Position numbers and translations under genes: made by a program
NCBI GenBank assembly: GCA_022393335.1
Contig: JAJEKB010001194.1
Coordinates: 243,855-307,854, forward strand
DNA: 64,000 bases
Direction: 5' to 3'
From: Macrotrachela quadricornifera
Lineage: Eukaryota > Rotifera > Eurotatoria > Philodinida > Philodinidae
Shown here: piece by piece, positions 1 to 13,200 of the stretch
How positions within the stretch are numbered: the stretch's first letter is position 1
How the letters are laid out: each line of letters starts with the position of its first letter
Notes under the pieces: generated by a model
Seen by the model: the letters and a program-made list of their open reading frames with translations, nothing else
What the model was told of the DNA's origin: nothing
The model's database searches: none

Positions 1-150
1 ATTGTAATCATTCTAATAATTATATATAAATTAATAAAAATCAGAATATATTTCGATCAATATAGAAGGACATCTGTGATGAAAATAAATGATTAATAGA
101 TAAAAATTGTTCTGTTTTTATTTTATTTTATTCAAATCTTGAAAAAAATA

Positions 151-1277
151 ATGTTAGGCATTGCTAACCGCCGTTTTTTATCGTTTACATTTCGTTTATC
201 ATGTCGATTTAATTCATCAAAACCTATTGGTTTTCATCCTGGTGACAAATCTGATTTACGTGGTGATGGAGCTATTCGTCGAAGTGAACCATGTGGTTCT
301 ACAGTTGAACAAACATATGCTGGTGTTTTATCATTTCTTCGTCGTAATTATACGCGTAATTTAAGTAATGTTGAGGTAGCTGTTACTGGTATTCCACTTG
401 ATTTAGCGACTAGTTATCGATCAGGTACTCGATTTGGACCAAAAGGCATTCGTGAAGCATCTGTACAATGTGCTGAACTTAAATCATATCCAGATGGTAT
501 TGATATTTTTGAAGATTTAGCTGTTGTCGATTATGGTGATTGTTGGTTTGATCAAGGACAACCAAAATCTATTCCAACTGCAATCGAAAATCACGCAAAA
601 AATATTATTGATCAAAATATTTTTCTTCTTTCATTAGGTTAATCGTTTTGTTTTTTAAACTATGATTAGAATTAATATTCATTTTAGGTGGGGATCATTA
701 TATGACATATCCATTATTAAAAGCTCATGTTGCTTTACATGGAAAACCATTGTCTCTTATTCAATTTGATGCTCATTGTGATACATGGCCAAATGAATAT
801 CCAGATAGTTTAAATCATGGTAGTATGTTTTATTATGCCGTAAATGAAGGTCTTATTGATCCAAAAACATCTATTCAAATTGGTATTCGAACATATAATG
901 ATGATTTTATGGGTGTAAAAATTCTTGATGCTAATTGGGTTCATCAACATACAATTGAAAATGTTGTTGAAGAAATTCAAAATCGAGTTGGTAATACTCC
1001 AACTTATTTGACTTTTGATATTGATTGTCTTGATCCAGCATTTGCTCCTGGTACTGGTACTCCTGTTTGTGGTGGCCTCTCTACAGCACAAGCTATTGCT
1101 ATTATACGTCAACTTCGTTCAATAAATTATGTTGGAATGGATATTGTAGAGGTTTCTCCACCATATGATCATGCTGATATTACAAGTTTAGCAGCAGCTA
1201 CTCTAGGATACGAATTTTTAATTTTATTAAGAAATAAAAAGATTATTGATAAATCTTTTTCATTTGGTAATCGCTAA
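151..1277 (+). CDS. Agmatinase-like ureohydrolase, probably mitochondrial
   Basis: Two exons, 151-637 and 688-1277, give about 358 aa, the usual length of animal agmatinase. The arginase/agmatinase fold is clear: GGDH spans the splice junction at residues 163-166, DAHCD follows at about 190-194, and DIDCLDP with PGTGTP lies in the C-terminal third. These supply the Asp/His ligands of the binuclear Mn2+ centre that hydrolyses a guanidino group to urea. The N-terminus is rich in Arg, Ser and Phe with no acidic residues before about residue 35, which suggests a mitochondrial presequence as in animal AGMAT. The start was set at the ATG at 151 because the upstream in-frame codon is not ATG. Agmatine is the likely substrate by family resemblance, but guanidinobutyrate or a related guanidino compound cannot be excluded from motifs alone. 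Confidence 0.88.
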
Positions 1278-1820
1278 AAAAAATAATAAACGTAATACTA
1301 ATATATTCATTGAAATTTATTTTTTTTTATTATGTATATGTACTGATTTTAATAATTCGATTAATGTACTTTTATCTATTTCCTATCTCAGGTGATGTAT
1401 AGTGATGAATTTTATATAGTATACAAACATATAATTATATATAATAGTTTTATTTCAATAAATTATATCTTATATTAAAATGAATTATAGATGATTTTCT
1501 TAATATAAATTTTTATATCAGACAAATTGAAGTATTTTATTTTGATATTACTATAAATGAAAGCATAATTTCTCTCAGACTTTTTATTGAAAATATTGAT
1601 AAAATATAGTAAACTTAACATGATTGGCATTTTAAATACTAAACAATACACTGAAAATGATAAATGTAAACATACGATATCGAATCATTTGTTTTTTTTT
1701 TTCTTTGATAAATGACTAATCGATATGTATACATATATATATATATATATACGAGATATTCATATCAAGATATTATACAGTTAAAAATAATAATGATTAT
1801 CTTAAATTAATTCTCTTTAG
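1278..1820. other. Intergenic spacer, AT-rich
   Basis: No coding sequence seen. It holds a short (TA)n run near 1733-1751. It ends in a pyrimidine-rich stretch and TTTAG placed directly before the ATG of the next gene, which resembles a splice acceptor. Confidence 0.6.
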
Positions 1821-3317
1821 ATGATGTTTATACATATAATATTCTCATTTTTTTGTTTTTTAACATTGAGTTCGATATTTTGTGATGGTGAAATTTGTAC
1901 GAAAAACAATTGTCAATTACCTTGTTGTCAATGTCCTATTACTAATAATAATCCAACATCATTAAATATCACTGATATACCACAATTTGTAAAAATATTT
2001 ATATATAAAATAAAATGAAAAAAAAATTTTATTAAAATATAATTTTTAATTATTTATATAGGTTTTATTAACTTTTGTTGGTAATTTAAATAAAGATACA
2101 TATAGTCCTATTCGTTCAATTCTTAATCCAGCATATCGAAATCCAAATAAATGTCCTATATCATCAACATTTTTTGTCAATGATAATTATACAGAATATT
2201 GTATAGTTCAACATCTTTTTAATAATCATAATGAAATAGCTATGACTACTTCCAGCAACAAGTAATTATTTTTTATTTTTTAATAAAAATTTTCTTTTCT
2301 TTTTATTTTAAAGATGTCCATTAACAAATTGTTATGATGAAAATCATTGGCGTCGTTGGATTGATAATGATTGGCAACGAGAAATAAAACAACAACGATT
2401 AAATTTAATTGAACAAGCACATATTCATAGATCTCATATAAAAGGTTTTCGTGTACCACATTTACAAATTGATGAAGATAAACATTTTGAACTTATTCGA
2501 AATTATCATTTTCATTATGATTCATCAATGTTATTTAAATCAACAAAATTAATATGGCCATTTACACTTAATTATTCATTTAATAAAATAGATTGTATTA
2601 ATTGTGATGAATCAAGTAAAACAATTGAAGGACTTTGGCAATTTCCATTACATGAATGGATACATCCAAATAGTAATTTCAATATAAATATTAAATAATA
2701 ATTCTCATCAAATTCTTTTTTTTTTGTTTTTGCTTAACTTTTTAGCAACTAAATCTTGTCGTACTCTTTCTGATACAAGTTGTTTACCTGATAGTGAACC
2801 ACATTCTGTTGAATTATTCTATGATTTTATTAAATATAATTTTGATCGTCATTCATCATTAAATATTGGTTATCGATCTCCATTTATAATTGAACTTGAT
2901 TTATTTTGGCTTTCTGAACATCAAAATAAACGTCTTGAAGCATTAATTCGTTTTATTGAATATATTTTAAATAGTGATGATCATCGTTTTGTTTATTTTA
3001 TTTCAATTGAACAAGCACTTGAATGGTTAAGATATCCTCGTGCATTAAATAAACTTGAAGATTTTTGGGCATTTAGTTGTAGTGATATAATTTATGAATA
3101 CGATATTGATTGTACTGGTATTAATTCAAATAGTTCAATAACAGAAAATGCTAAACGATTAACATCAAAAAATGAAACAAATACAACAGATACAGAACCA
3201 ATTGATCGTCAAGCTGAAGAATTATTTCGTAGTGGTATTGTATTTCATTCTATATGGATATTTATTTTATTGATTCTAACCGTTCTTTTTTATGATAAAT
3301 ATTTTACAAAGAAATAA
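1821..3317 (+). CDS. Chitin-deacetylase-like (CE4) membrane protein, catalytically dead by sequence
   Basis: Four exons (1821-1988, 2062-2261, 2314-2672, 2746-3317) join in phase to about 432 aa. The first 20 residues are a hydrophobic signal peptide. A Cys-rich segment follows, then a polysaccharide-deacetylase-like domain: a VLLTF strand near 57-61, a GFRVPHLQ motif near 167-174 that matches the R-x-P motif of animal chitin deacetylases, and a following YDSSM motif. The residues expected to be TFDD are TFVG, and the expected H-x-x-x-H metal motif after NEIAM is replaced by Thr/Ser/Asn/Lys. The Zn ligands and catalytic Asp therefore appear lost. A C-terminal hydrophobic segment (about residues 408-424) followed by a short basic tail suggests membrane anchoring. 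Likely role: a chitin-binding or structural pseudoenzyme at the cell surface (inference). Confidence 0.78.
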
Positions 3318-3388
3318 GATTTTTATTTGATATGATTTTTTTATTGGTTTTTTCTTTTGTTCTTTCTTTAAACTATTCGACAATAAAT

Positions 3389-3420
<32 letters not shown>

Positions 3421-3612
3421 GAAAAAGAAAACGGTTAACTATCAAATCATTTATATATTTATATATTTTGACAACGAAAACAGAAGACATTAGACCGGAC
3501 TGAAACGAAATAGAAAAACATATTTCGTCAGTTGAATATTATACAATATGAAATCACTGGTATAACACATATTATGACAAAGTAAATAAATAGATAAGAT
3601 AGATAGATTGTT

Positions 3613-6600
3613 TCAATGAAAGATGTATTTTAATATGATTGCAACAATAATAATAAGAATAAAATGAATATATGTTGATATACGATTGAATGGATTTCGA
3701 TTGATTGGTTTATGATTAATTTTTAATAAATTTAAATCTTTTTCATGTATATCAAGACGTTCATTAGTACGAGTTAATGTTGTTTCAATACGTTTTAATA
3801 TTAATGTTATATCATCATTAGATTTTAAAAGTAAGGATGATTGATTAGGATTTGTTGGTGTTAAAGATTGTGATTCATCTTCACGAATATTATTTAATGA
3901 TGGTGATGGACCACGAGTTAATGAAGATGTTTGTACAGTTGGATTTATTATAGAACTATGTCGACTTGATGATTGATTTGTTGGATTTACATTATGTGCA
4001 CGATGACGAGTACGAGTACAAATAATAAAATTATTTTCATATGTAGATATATCATTATGAGCATCCCATGGACGTGCACTAAAAAATATATAATTATTTT
4101 ATAGTTTATTAAAAATTATTAATTTAAATTAGTTTATATTGGTATTCGATATATTTTTTGTGAAAATATTATCATTTATAAGTCCTATGAAATTTAAAAA
4201 ATTGACTTACTCTGCATAAGTATAAATCCATTCTTTCGTATTTGGATCAATATTGAATAAACGTGGATGCCATTCTGTACTGGTTGCTTTACGTTCTTTA
4301 ATTTGTTTTCTTTGTTCATCTTCAATAATTGTTTTTTCTTCTGTTGCTGATATTTGATCATTTTGTTTAATAGCTGTTGTAACACGTTGCCATAATCTAA
4401 GAAAAAACAAAAATCATTAAAAAATCCTTAAATTTGTTCTTATTAATTTTTTTTCTTCTCTTTTTACTTTTCCGATTCATTATCTTGTTGTTGTTCAATT
4501 GGGACAACATATCGTTTTAACCGTGAATTAACAACAGATTGTGTAACTTTCCAAAAAACACTTTTTACCTTTTAAAAAAATAAAATATTATTCAATTAAA
4601 TTTCATAGTAAAATAAATATACATTTGTTGTTTTATCAATAATTGTTATTTCATCATCCCAATGACCAGAAAATGTATGAATAACATCTTTTTCAAGTCG
4701 AATTTTTCCTTCAATATGATTTGTAAGATCTTGACCACCAATAAATGGCTAAAAAATAAAAATTCGACTAAAAGAATAATTCATGTCTTTCATACTTTTA
4801 GTTTAAATTCAATATCAGCTGAATATCGAGTTTTTTCACAGATAATAGTTACTTTGCCACCTAATTCCATAGTTAATTTACCAATGAGAATGCCTAGTAA
4901 ATAATCATCATAGATTGATAAGATATACGTTCAAGATAAAAACTTTACCTTTGCAATTTGCATATGGCATTGTGATAATATAATCTTCTCCTCTATTAAG
5001 TAAAGTAAGTCGAGCTGTTCCATCGAGAATAGCAGAGAGACTATTGCCTATAAAGAAAATATAATTAGTATTTATATTTTAAAAAAAAATTATTCATATA
5101 CCATAAAATTTCGATCTTGCCAAAATACTTCCTTGAACACAAAAGCCTTCTTTTCGATTTGATACATAAAAATTTGTAATTGGTGGATGATGAGATATCT
5201 AACATAAATGAAAGGTATATTTTTCTATTCAACTAACACAAAAAAATGAATAGCATAACAAAGAAAGAAAAAACAATGAAAAACAATCTTCTATGATTGT
5301 TATCCTCGATTAATTATTCCTTGAATCCAACCAACAAATGGTGAAATTTTTGTATAAACTCCTGGATAACCATAACGTGCGCAACCATTTCCATATGATG
5401 TTACACCAACAAGATACCATTGTTCTGTTCGACGCGGTTTAAAAACTAATGGTCCACCTGAATCACCTATCAAATAAAATAATAAATAGTTAAAATTTTT
5501 TTTTTCAAATTCTTTTCATTTCTTACCTTGACATGTATCAACTCCACCACTTTGGAGACCTGCACAAAGTTGTATACTTGGCATATATCTTTGATAAACA
5601 TTACGACATGATGGTAAAACTTGTATAACTGCTTGTTGTAATCTATTTGGTAATCTTCCACCTTCATTTAATAAACCAAAACCAGTTATAACAACCAGTT
5701 GATAATTACTTGGATTGAAAGATTCACTTGTTGGTAAGCAAATTATATTAACTCTATCACTTAAATCAACTGGAGTAGTTAAACGTATGATAGCAATATC
5801 ATATCCATTCTCAGCATTAATGTAATTATCGTGAACATATATCGTAGATACACGATAAGATGCACCTGTATAATGACTTTGTCCGCCCATATTGTGTGCT
5901 CCAACACGGACATTAAAATCATTTGCATTATTTGATTGTCCAATAATACAATGTGCACCAGTGACAACATATCGTCTATGAACTAATGTACCACCGCAAA
6001 TAAATCGTCCATTTAGAGTTATATATACTTGCCATGGCCATGCATAATCTGATGCTGTTGCACCACCAACAATACGTGAATCAGTTGCAAAAAATGATCG
6101 CATTGTACCACATGTTTTAGTTGCTTGTTGTGCATAGATTAAAGGAATAAATACGAGGAAGAGGAATAACATGTTTTTCTTATGTTATGAAATTGAACTA
6201 TATTTTCTTTCCTTTTATATATCGGTCAAATATTTTCTCTCGCTTTGTTTAATAAATGAACGAATGAAAAACAAAGAGATATATTACCTGTTCGGCTAAA
6301 TAGAATGTTTTGCTGTCGGTCTTTGTGTGATGAAAAAAACATCGATAAACTTCACCAATCACTGGATTATATGGTTTTTTTAAACCCTAAAAAATTTAAA
6401 AAATAATTTTTTAAATAAACAAAAAAAAAAAAGAAGACTATTTATTTTATTGAAAACATACTTTTGGTTTTTTATAAAATCCAGATAAATAAAATTTAAC
6501 AATTGTTTTCATTCGTATTAATGGATCTGGAGAATTAACCGCTCTAAAAATAAGAATTATTTATTTGTTTTTATAAAATATTTCATTCAATAAATAAATA

Positions 6601-8418
6601 TACTCTTCAAGAATATCACAATGATGATAATAATCGGAAAGTTTTTCAAGAAATGATCTTGGTTCTAATATAAATGTTGGTAAAACAACTTTTGATAAAT
6701 CCATTCCAGGACGAACTTGTTTTAATAAATGCATTATAAGTGATTTATTTTCTTCTGCAACTTCTTCAGTTTGTGCAGCATTACCAAGCTAATTAAAAAT
6801 AAAAATATTTATAAATTCATAAGAATATTGTTTTTTTTTGTTTTACTTCTCCTAATTCTTCTAGTGGTGCTGCAATATATGGAGTTTCATCTTCATCATC
6901 ATTTAGACATTCTTGAGAACTTTCAGAATGACTTGAACCACTTCTTGATGCCTTACTAATATCACCACTAGCATCACTCATACGATCTTCTTCTATAAAA
7001 ACGAAAAAGAAAGTTTTTTTTTCTTCTTATTATTATTTTAAGAAATAATAAGAAATAAATAAACCTTCTTTTGTTGTTAAACGACTTAAATCAAAATCAT
7101 TGTCTGAAAAACTTGTACTTAAATATGTTGTATCACCAGGTGTATTTGATGAATTTGTTGAAATTTGTGAATTTGTTATTAAATCATCAGTTGTTGCTGA
7201 TGTTGAATAAGGTTTTTTAAGTAATTTTGAACATTTCATTGTTAATTCAAGTGCATCCATCCAACAACGTCCTGAAAAAAATTATTTAAAATAATTTTAT
7301 TTAAATATGAAAAAAAAACAATTTTTTTGTTGTTGCTTATCTAACCTGCTGTTTCATCAGATGCACGACAAATAAGATAATTCATCGGAAGAGGAAATGT
7401 AATTGCACCAAATTGTTCATTATTTGGACCTTTTTGTGCCCAGATTGATTTTTCAAGTGGATGCCAAATTTTAAAACAAAATCCAGGTTTTTTTGATGGA
7501 CGTTGCATTACTAAAAAGAATAAATCAATATACTCTTTAATCTTATATTAAATATTCTCAAGTCTTTTATTTCTATAACTAACCCTCGCATGATGATAAT
7601 ATAATAGTACCAACCCAAACTCCATTCTATTCAAAATAGAAAACTAAAAAAAGAACTATAATTAATTAATAATTAACAAACTTTTGACGGTGGATTTCTA
7701 TAGAGTAACATAAGTCCTGGTTTAAGTATAGCCCATAATTTAGTCCAATCTCTTAATGTTCCTCGAACTTTAAGCCAATCACTAACGATAACTACAGATG
7801 AATCTTTAAGAACATTTGCTAATTCAGATGTAATACGTTTTTTTGCACTTTGATATGATTGTTTTTGTAGCTAAATAATAAAAGAAAAAAAAGTCAAATT
7901 ATTGAATAATTATTTTTCTTTTACTTTATATGATTCTTGTTTAGAATTAATTCGTTCAACTGATTCAGTCGATGAACCTATTGATTCAAATGTTGTATTA
8001 AGCTAAAATAAATTTTAATTATTTTTACAATTATAATATATATATATATAAACAATTACTTTATTCATATCATCATCATTTAATAATCCCATTGTTGCTA
8101 AACCTAAATATAAAAATTTTTGTTAAAAGATAAATATATTTAGTTGATTCTTTTTTCCTTTACCAGTAGCTAATTCATCCGGTTTAGCTTGTTCAGTAAA
8201 ACTTGATGCTGTATTTGATCGAATAATATTTGGTTCATTATCATCTTTATTTCTTGATAATGAACGATCTAAACGTGAAATTGATTGTTTAGTTGATGTT
8301 TGTTGACGAGTTCCATTTGTATTTGTCTAAAATAAATATTTAATTATTATTAAATACAAAAAAAAGTTTTATTTACCAAATTTTCTTTTGAATCTTGACG
8401 ATTTGATGATGTTTCCAT
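3613..8418 (-). CDS. Oxysterol-binding protein-related protein, ORP5/ORP8 type
   Basis: About 19 short exons encode roughly 870 aa, close to vertebrate ORP8. An N-terminal Ser/Asn-rich region is followed by a PH domain (7869-7069; motifs DWLKVRGTL and [11 protein letters not shown], ending CWMDALEL). Then come an acidic linker and the OSBP-related lipid-binding domain: [19 protein letters not shown] at about 6700-6640, [23 protein letters not shown], and the family fingerprint EQ-ISHHPP split between exons at 6289 and 5200. After this come [27 protein letters not shown], a WQRVT exon at 4396-4212 and the RPWD motif. The C-terminus is one hydrophobic helix (about 3675-3620), the tail anchor that fixes ORP5/8 in the ER at plasma-membrane contacts, where they exchange phosphatidylserine for PI4P. 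The start at 8418 lies 19 nt downstream of an acceptor-like TTTTTTAG, so there is a 5' leader exon or a trans-splice site. Odd: a full protease gene sits in the intron within the fingerprint. Confidence 0.9.
5300..6172 (-). CDS. Trypsin-like S1 serine protease, nested in an ORP intron
   Basis: Two exons (6172-5527 and 5466-5300) give about 270 aa. A hydrophobic signal peptide (residues 1-14) precedes a short propeptide containing one Cys, then the activation site R-IVGG at about 33-37. The catalytic triad is complete: His74 in TGAHC, Asp125 in YDIAI, and Ser in GDSGGP encoded by exon 2. The Asp six residues before the catalytic Ser (DTCQGDSGG) predicts trypsin-like Lys/Arg cleavage. The usual TGWG is TGFG. 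The product should be a secreted zymogen, for example digestive. It lies on the same strand as the ORP gene and entirely inside that gene's intron between the EQ and ISHHPP coding exons. Confidence 0.92.
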
Positions 8419-8438
8419 ATTGATAGAAGTTTTTGACT

Positions 8439-10293
8439 AAAAAATATATAAAATAAATTAAGAATATTATAAATATGATTGGTTGATTAATGATGATTAT
8501 GATAGTACTCAAACCTTTGGAATGGAACAAGTATGTCGACGGCAAATAGAGATATGATGATGAGTCGTCATAATCAAGAAGTGCAAATAAGGAAAACAAG
8601 AAGAAGACGAAGAAGAAGAAGAAGAAGACGAGGATGATGAAGATGAAGAAAAAGGAAATGAAGCAAAGATGTTTTTGTGCTTTCTTTCTTTTTTTTTCTT
8701 CTTTTCTTTTTACTTTTTTAACCGGTAATGAGACTTCTTCTGCTGATCTCTGCGTTAATATCACATTTGTTGTTTGTTTCGTAGTATTTTTGTTGTCGTC
8801 ATCATCGTCATTGCGTCGATAACTAATACAACACCAAGATAAAGCATTATTTCTCTTCCACTTCATTTTCTTTGAAGAAGGATAACTATTCCACAATTAT
8901 ATCTTGTTATCGTTGTTTTATTATCATTTTTTTTTTAGTGAATATATCAAAAATATAATGTTAGTTTCCTGTTGGATAAGCTGAATAATAATGTCTTTTT
9001 ATATTTTTCTCTCTTTTTTTTTTTTCCTTTTTTCAGCTCAATTGTGACGTGTTGATGTTGCTTTTTTTTACTCTCGTCACGCTTGCTCGATAATTATTCG
9101 GTTGACTTAAATTATTAGAAAAAAAATGCACTTTCTCACTTTCTCATTTTTTTTTTCCTCTATTGACAAATACCTGTTTTTGTTTTCGATAGTCAATCAT
9201 TTTCGTTTCTCTTTCCTTTTTATTTTTCTATGCATAAAATCAAATACTATAACATACTAACGAGTGACCTTCTACTGACGTCAAACTCTTGTACTTAAGT
9301 ACTGCTATAAATCAGTAGCAAAAAAAAGATGCTAGCTACTATTGTCATCTTTTTTTTCGATTATCGAATTACTCTTTTTTTGTATTAATGATATAAGACG
9401 CTTTTTTTATTACTATCGACATGAGAATATGAAAAAAAAGATTTTATTATTGGTTAGATTAGAGATTCGAAATGAAAGAAAAGGAAAATAAAGATAAAAA
9501 TAAAAAAAAAAGCACTAGTTTTCTTTTTGTTACTTTTTATATAGCACATATATAATTTTAATTAATATTACGATCATTAAGAGCTTGTTACTGGCATATA
9601 TATGTATATCTCACCTTTCATTTCTGTCTGCTTTTATTCTCATATTGCTGCATGAGATGATTATATTAACAGACAAAATCCCTTGTGAAATTATATTTTT
9701 AACATTTTTTTCTTCTCTTTGAATATAAAAGAAATATTCGATCTTTTTTCTATCTATCATTATTTTTAATACAATATTCTTACATACTTTATTTTTTTCG
9801 AATATATATATATATTGATTATAATATTACATGATCATTAAAGTAAAAATAATTATCTAAAATAATAATTAGTAATTAATATATTTATTTTAATACAAAA
9901 TCTAAATTTAATTTTCAATAAATAAGAATAATTCGATAAAATTTCAAATAAATAATAATGTGTGAAAAAAATAAACAAATAATCGACTCTTTACTAAGTA
10001 AATTTTTTCTATTTTTGTTATGACATGTAAATTGAATTATTTTTTCCTCAATTAACTTTTTTATTAAATTTTTTTCTTTTAATATTAAATATTCTTAGAG
10101 TTCAATAGATCAACTTTTATATTTTATATTCCTTCTTGAAACGTAACGGAATTTCCTGATTAGAATCTAATGATTATTTATATCCTAAGGCACTTCTTCA
10201 TTTTTTTAATAAACAGATAATGAACATCTAACGGTAAGAATGTTAACCGTTGTTATTTTTATTTGAAACAAAATATGATATTTTTTTTTCTTT
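8439..10293. other. Intergenic region upstream of ORP and downstream of bystin
   Basis: No convincing coding exon. It has a purine-rich GAA/GAC tract at about 8595-8660 and many T-runs. Open frames across 8369-8896 translate to low-complexity Phe/Ile or Asp/Lys runs and are considered spurious. The ORP promoter and any 5' leader exon should lie here. Confidence 0.5.
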
Positions 10294-13200
10294 TTAATCG
10301 GCTTCATCCATTATTGCATATTGTTCATCTTCTTCATCACGACATTTATATTCGGAAAGTAATTTTCGAATTTCAGGACCAATTGTATGATGAAAATGAT
10401 GATGTAATAATTCAAGTAAAGCTTGTTTTTGTTCTTTTAAAATACAAAATAAAAACAATAAAATAAAAGATAAAATTTTTATACCTGTTGATATATCTTG
10501 TCGATAATTTTGAACAAAAGTAAGTAATGATTGATGCCAAAGTACAGGCAATTCACGTGTATCTGAACGAAATCTATTATAAATAATCATAATTATTATT
10601 ACTATTGTTATTATAAAATAAATAAAAAGTATAAAAATATTACCCTATGAAATGATGAACAAGAGCATCAACAACACGAAATGGTAATGCATAACGTTTT
10701 TCAATAAGTGTTCGAATAAATATTGAATTTCCACCAGAATAATTCATTTCAGCTATTTTTAATAAAGCTGCTGCTGAATGTAACATAGGGACGGAATTTT
10801 TTGCAAGAATACTTGCAATTATAACAGCTTCACGAAGTGTACATGTACCTGACTAAAAATTTTTGAAATTTTCAAAAAAAAATCATTTATATTTAAAAAA
10901 TGTTCACACAATGTGTTATACGAATCTATATCAATACTAATCTGAGTGTCACCGAAGAAGAAAAGAAGAGTAAATCAAAGCAAACTTTAGAATATTTCGA
11001 ATTTTCAATCATAACATAATGGCTTTGACAAGGAAATTAGGAATTGAATGCCTAGAGGGTTTTAATTAAGCATATTATGTATCGGACATAAAATCTAGCA
11101 TTGAAACTAACTAGTTCCATAAATTTATTCTATATGCGTTAATATTATATCATTCAAAAAATTTGTTTTAATTTCCTTGTGTTTTCCTCTTAGATGACAA
11201 CTAAAAATTATCTATAGAACGCTTCACATATATTTTTCTTACTGATCAGCAGGTGGAATTTCTTTAGTGGAATTAACAATAGTACTTAATAATAATACTT
11301 GTTTACATTATTCATATAAAAAAAAACTTCAAATAAATTTCCAGTGCGAATCAAAAAGTTTGTAGAGAAACTAAATTTTTTTATAATTCTTCGGCATTTA
11401 TCGAACTAAATCAATTAATTTTCTTTTTTTCAAATGATGAATGTCATTATGATATTCTTCTTTTCTTTTTAAGAATAAACTTTATAAATACTATAAAAAG
11501 TTTTTATTTTCTAATAGAATACAAAAACTTAGTTTTCTCTTCGATTTCTTACTGTTTTTGTAGTATTTAGGTCAATCAAATCTTACGCTATCATTTGTAT
11601 ATATTTGTTTTTATATGACATTACAGGAGGAAATTTAATGGTACCAAATCTAGTAATCAGAAAACGCATGAGATCGATTTATCACTCATCATTCAAAATG
11701 ATAAGGCAATCTCATGGGTTTCATGATTCCTAGACTTGACACAGTTAAGCTGTGTTTAACAGTGACATATTAAAACAAATGTATATACACAATAATGCAG
11801 AACTTGATCGATCTAAATATCACAAAAACGCGAAGGAGTTCAAATATTGAAAAAAAAACAAAGTAATGATTCTTTTGAAACCAGAAAAAAAACGGGATCC
11901 AGGAAGTTCGCCAATTGGCGAATCTTATTGGTGAACTTCCGGATCCCCGAGAAAACCTGATTTTTCTATTCGTATATATAGAAATGTCACATTGATGGTC
12001 ATCATTTGAAAAACATCTCGATGATCAAGTTTAATAAACAATAGAATTATATGCGTCTATTTTTCAAACATTCTCTATTGAAATTCTAGACGATAATTAA
12101 TTAGATTTTAGAAGACATCCTTTTCATTATATTGAACAATACAATAAATTGATTTTTTTCATTTAAGACATTTGTTAAAACATTCAAATCAATTCCTTCA
12201 ATTAAAAACTCAGTCTTAAATTCTTTTAATAACATCTCTTTTTCTTTATATATTAATTAAGAAAATTTTACCTCACATATTGGTAGGATAATGCCTTTGA
12301 AAAAAGCACTTGGCTTAAATAAAGCCTTTCTTAATGCCTAGAGAGAAATATAATTATCAATTATCTTGTTTTTTTTTTTACGAAGAAAAATTTTACCATA
12401 TAAAGATGAAAATTAAGTTTTTTGTATTCATCAATGTCATCTCGAATGCGTGGAAGTAAAATAGTATTATAAAATCTATTAATATTAATGGGATAAAATA
12501 TAACCATATTATTAGAAATAAAAATAAAAAGTTCAACAAAGCATACCGTTGGGCCATTTTAGCATCCATATTTGAAGCAAATAATCTTGTTGCTTGATAC
12601 ATTGATGCTGCAGTCCACCGATCTGGTTGTGTAATAAGTAGCACCTGAAAAAAACATATGATTATTATTTAATTTATACTAAACAAAAGAAAAATATTAT
12701 TAACCTGTTCCCAATTGGCTAAATTTGGTAAAATTTTGAATGCTTTTGGTATTTTACCACTTCGATAATGAGCAAGAATTTGACCAACTTGTTCATACAT
12801 ACTGGAAATACGTGGATCAAGATTATTATCAGCTAAAAATAAGAAATAAAATGTAATGTTTTTATTTATTAAATTATAATATTTATCTATTACGTAATGA
12901 TTGATTTTGTGCTTGTTTTTCAGCAATAATATCACCAAGTAAACGTCGTGGTTGATTAGTCATAAAAGCTTCAAGTGCTTTTTCGTCTTCTTCATTAATC
13001 TTTTTAACAAAAAAAGTAACTTTTAATAATAAATATATTTAGAATTCTTGTTTCTTTTACCGAAACTTCTTCATCATCATAATCGTCTTCTTGTACATTC
13101 AAATCTTCGTCATCACTATCTTCAATTCGATTCTTTTTGATTTTATTTATACGTTCTATTGATTCGAGATCTCTTTAAAAAATAAAATATATTATTTAAT

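Noticed and set aside
139..150. Upstream start for agmatinase
   Set aside because: The codon is TTG; the first ATG in frame is at 151 and gives a normal-length protein.
151..1277. Agmatinase as a horizontally acquired bacterial gene
   Set aside because: It has an intron and a mitochondrial-type N-terminus as in animal AGMAT. Nothing visible requires transfer.
8369..8896. 175-aa minus-strand open frame upstream of ORP
   Set aside because: It translates to Lys, Asp, Phe and Ile runs from simple-sequence DNA, and its last part overlaps ORP exon 1 in another frame.
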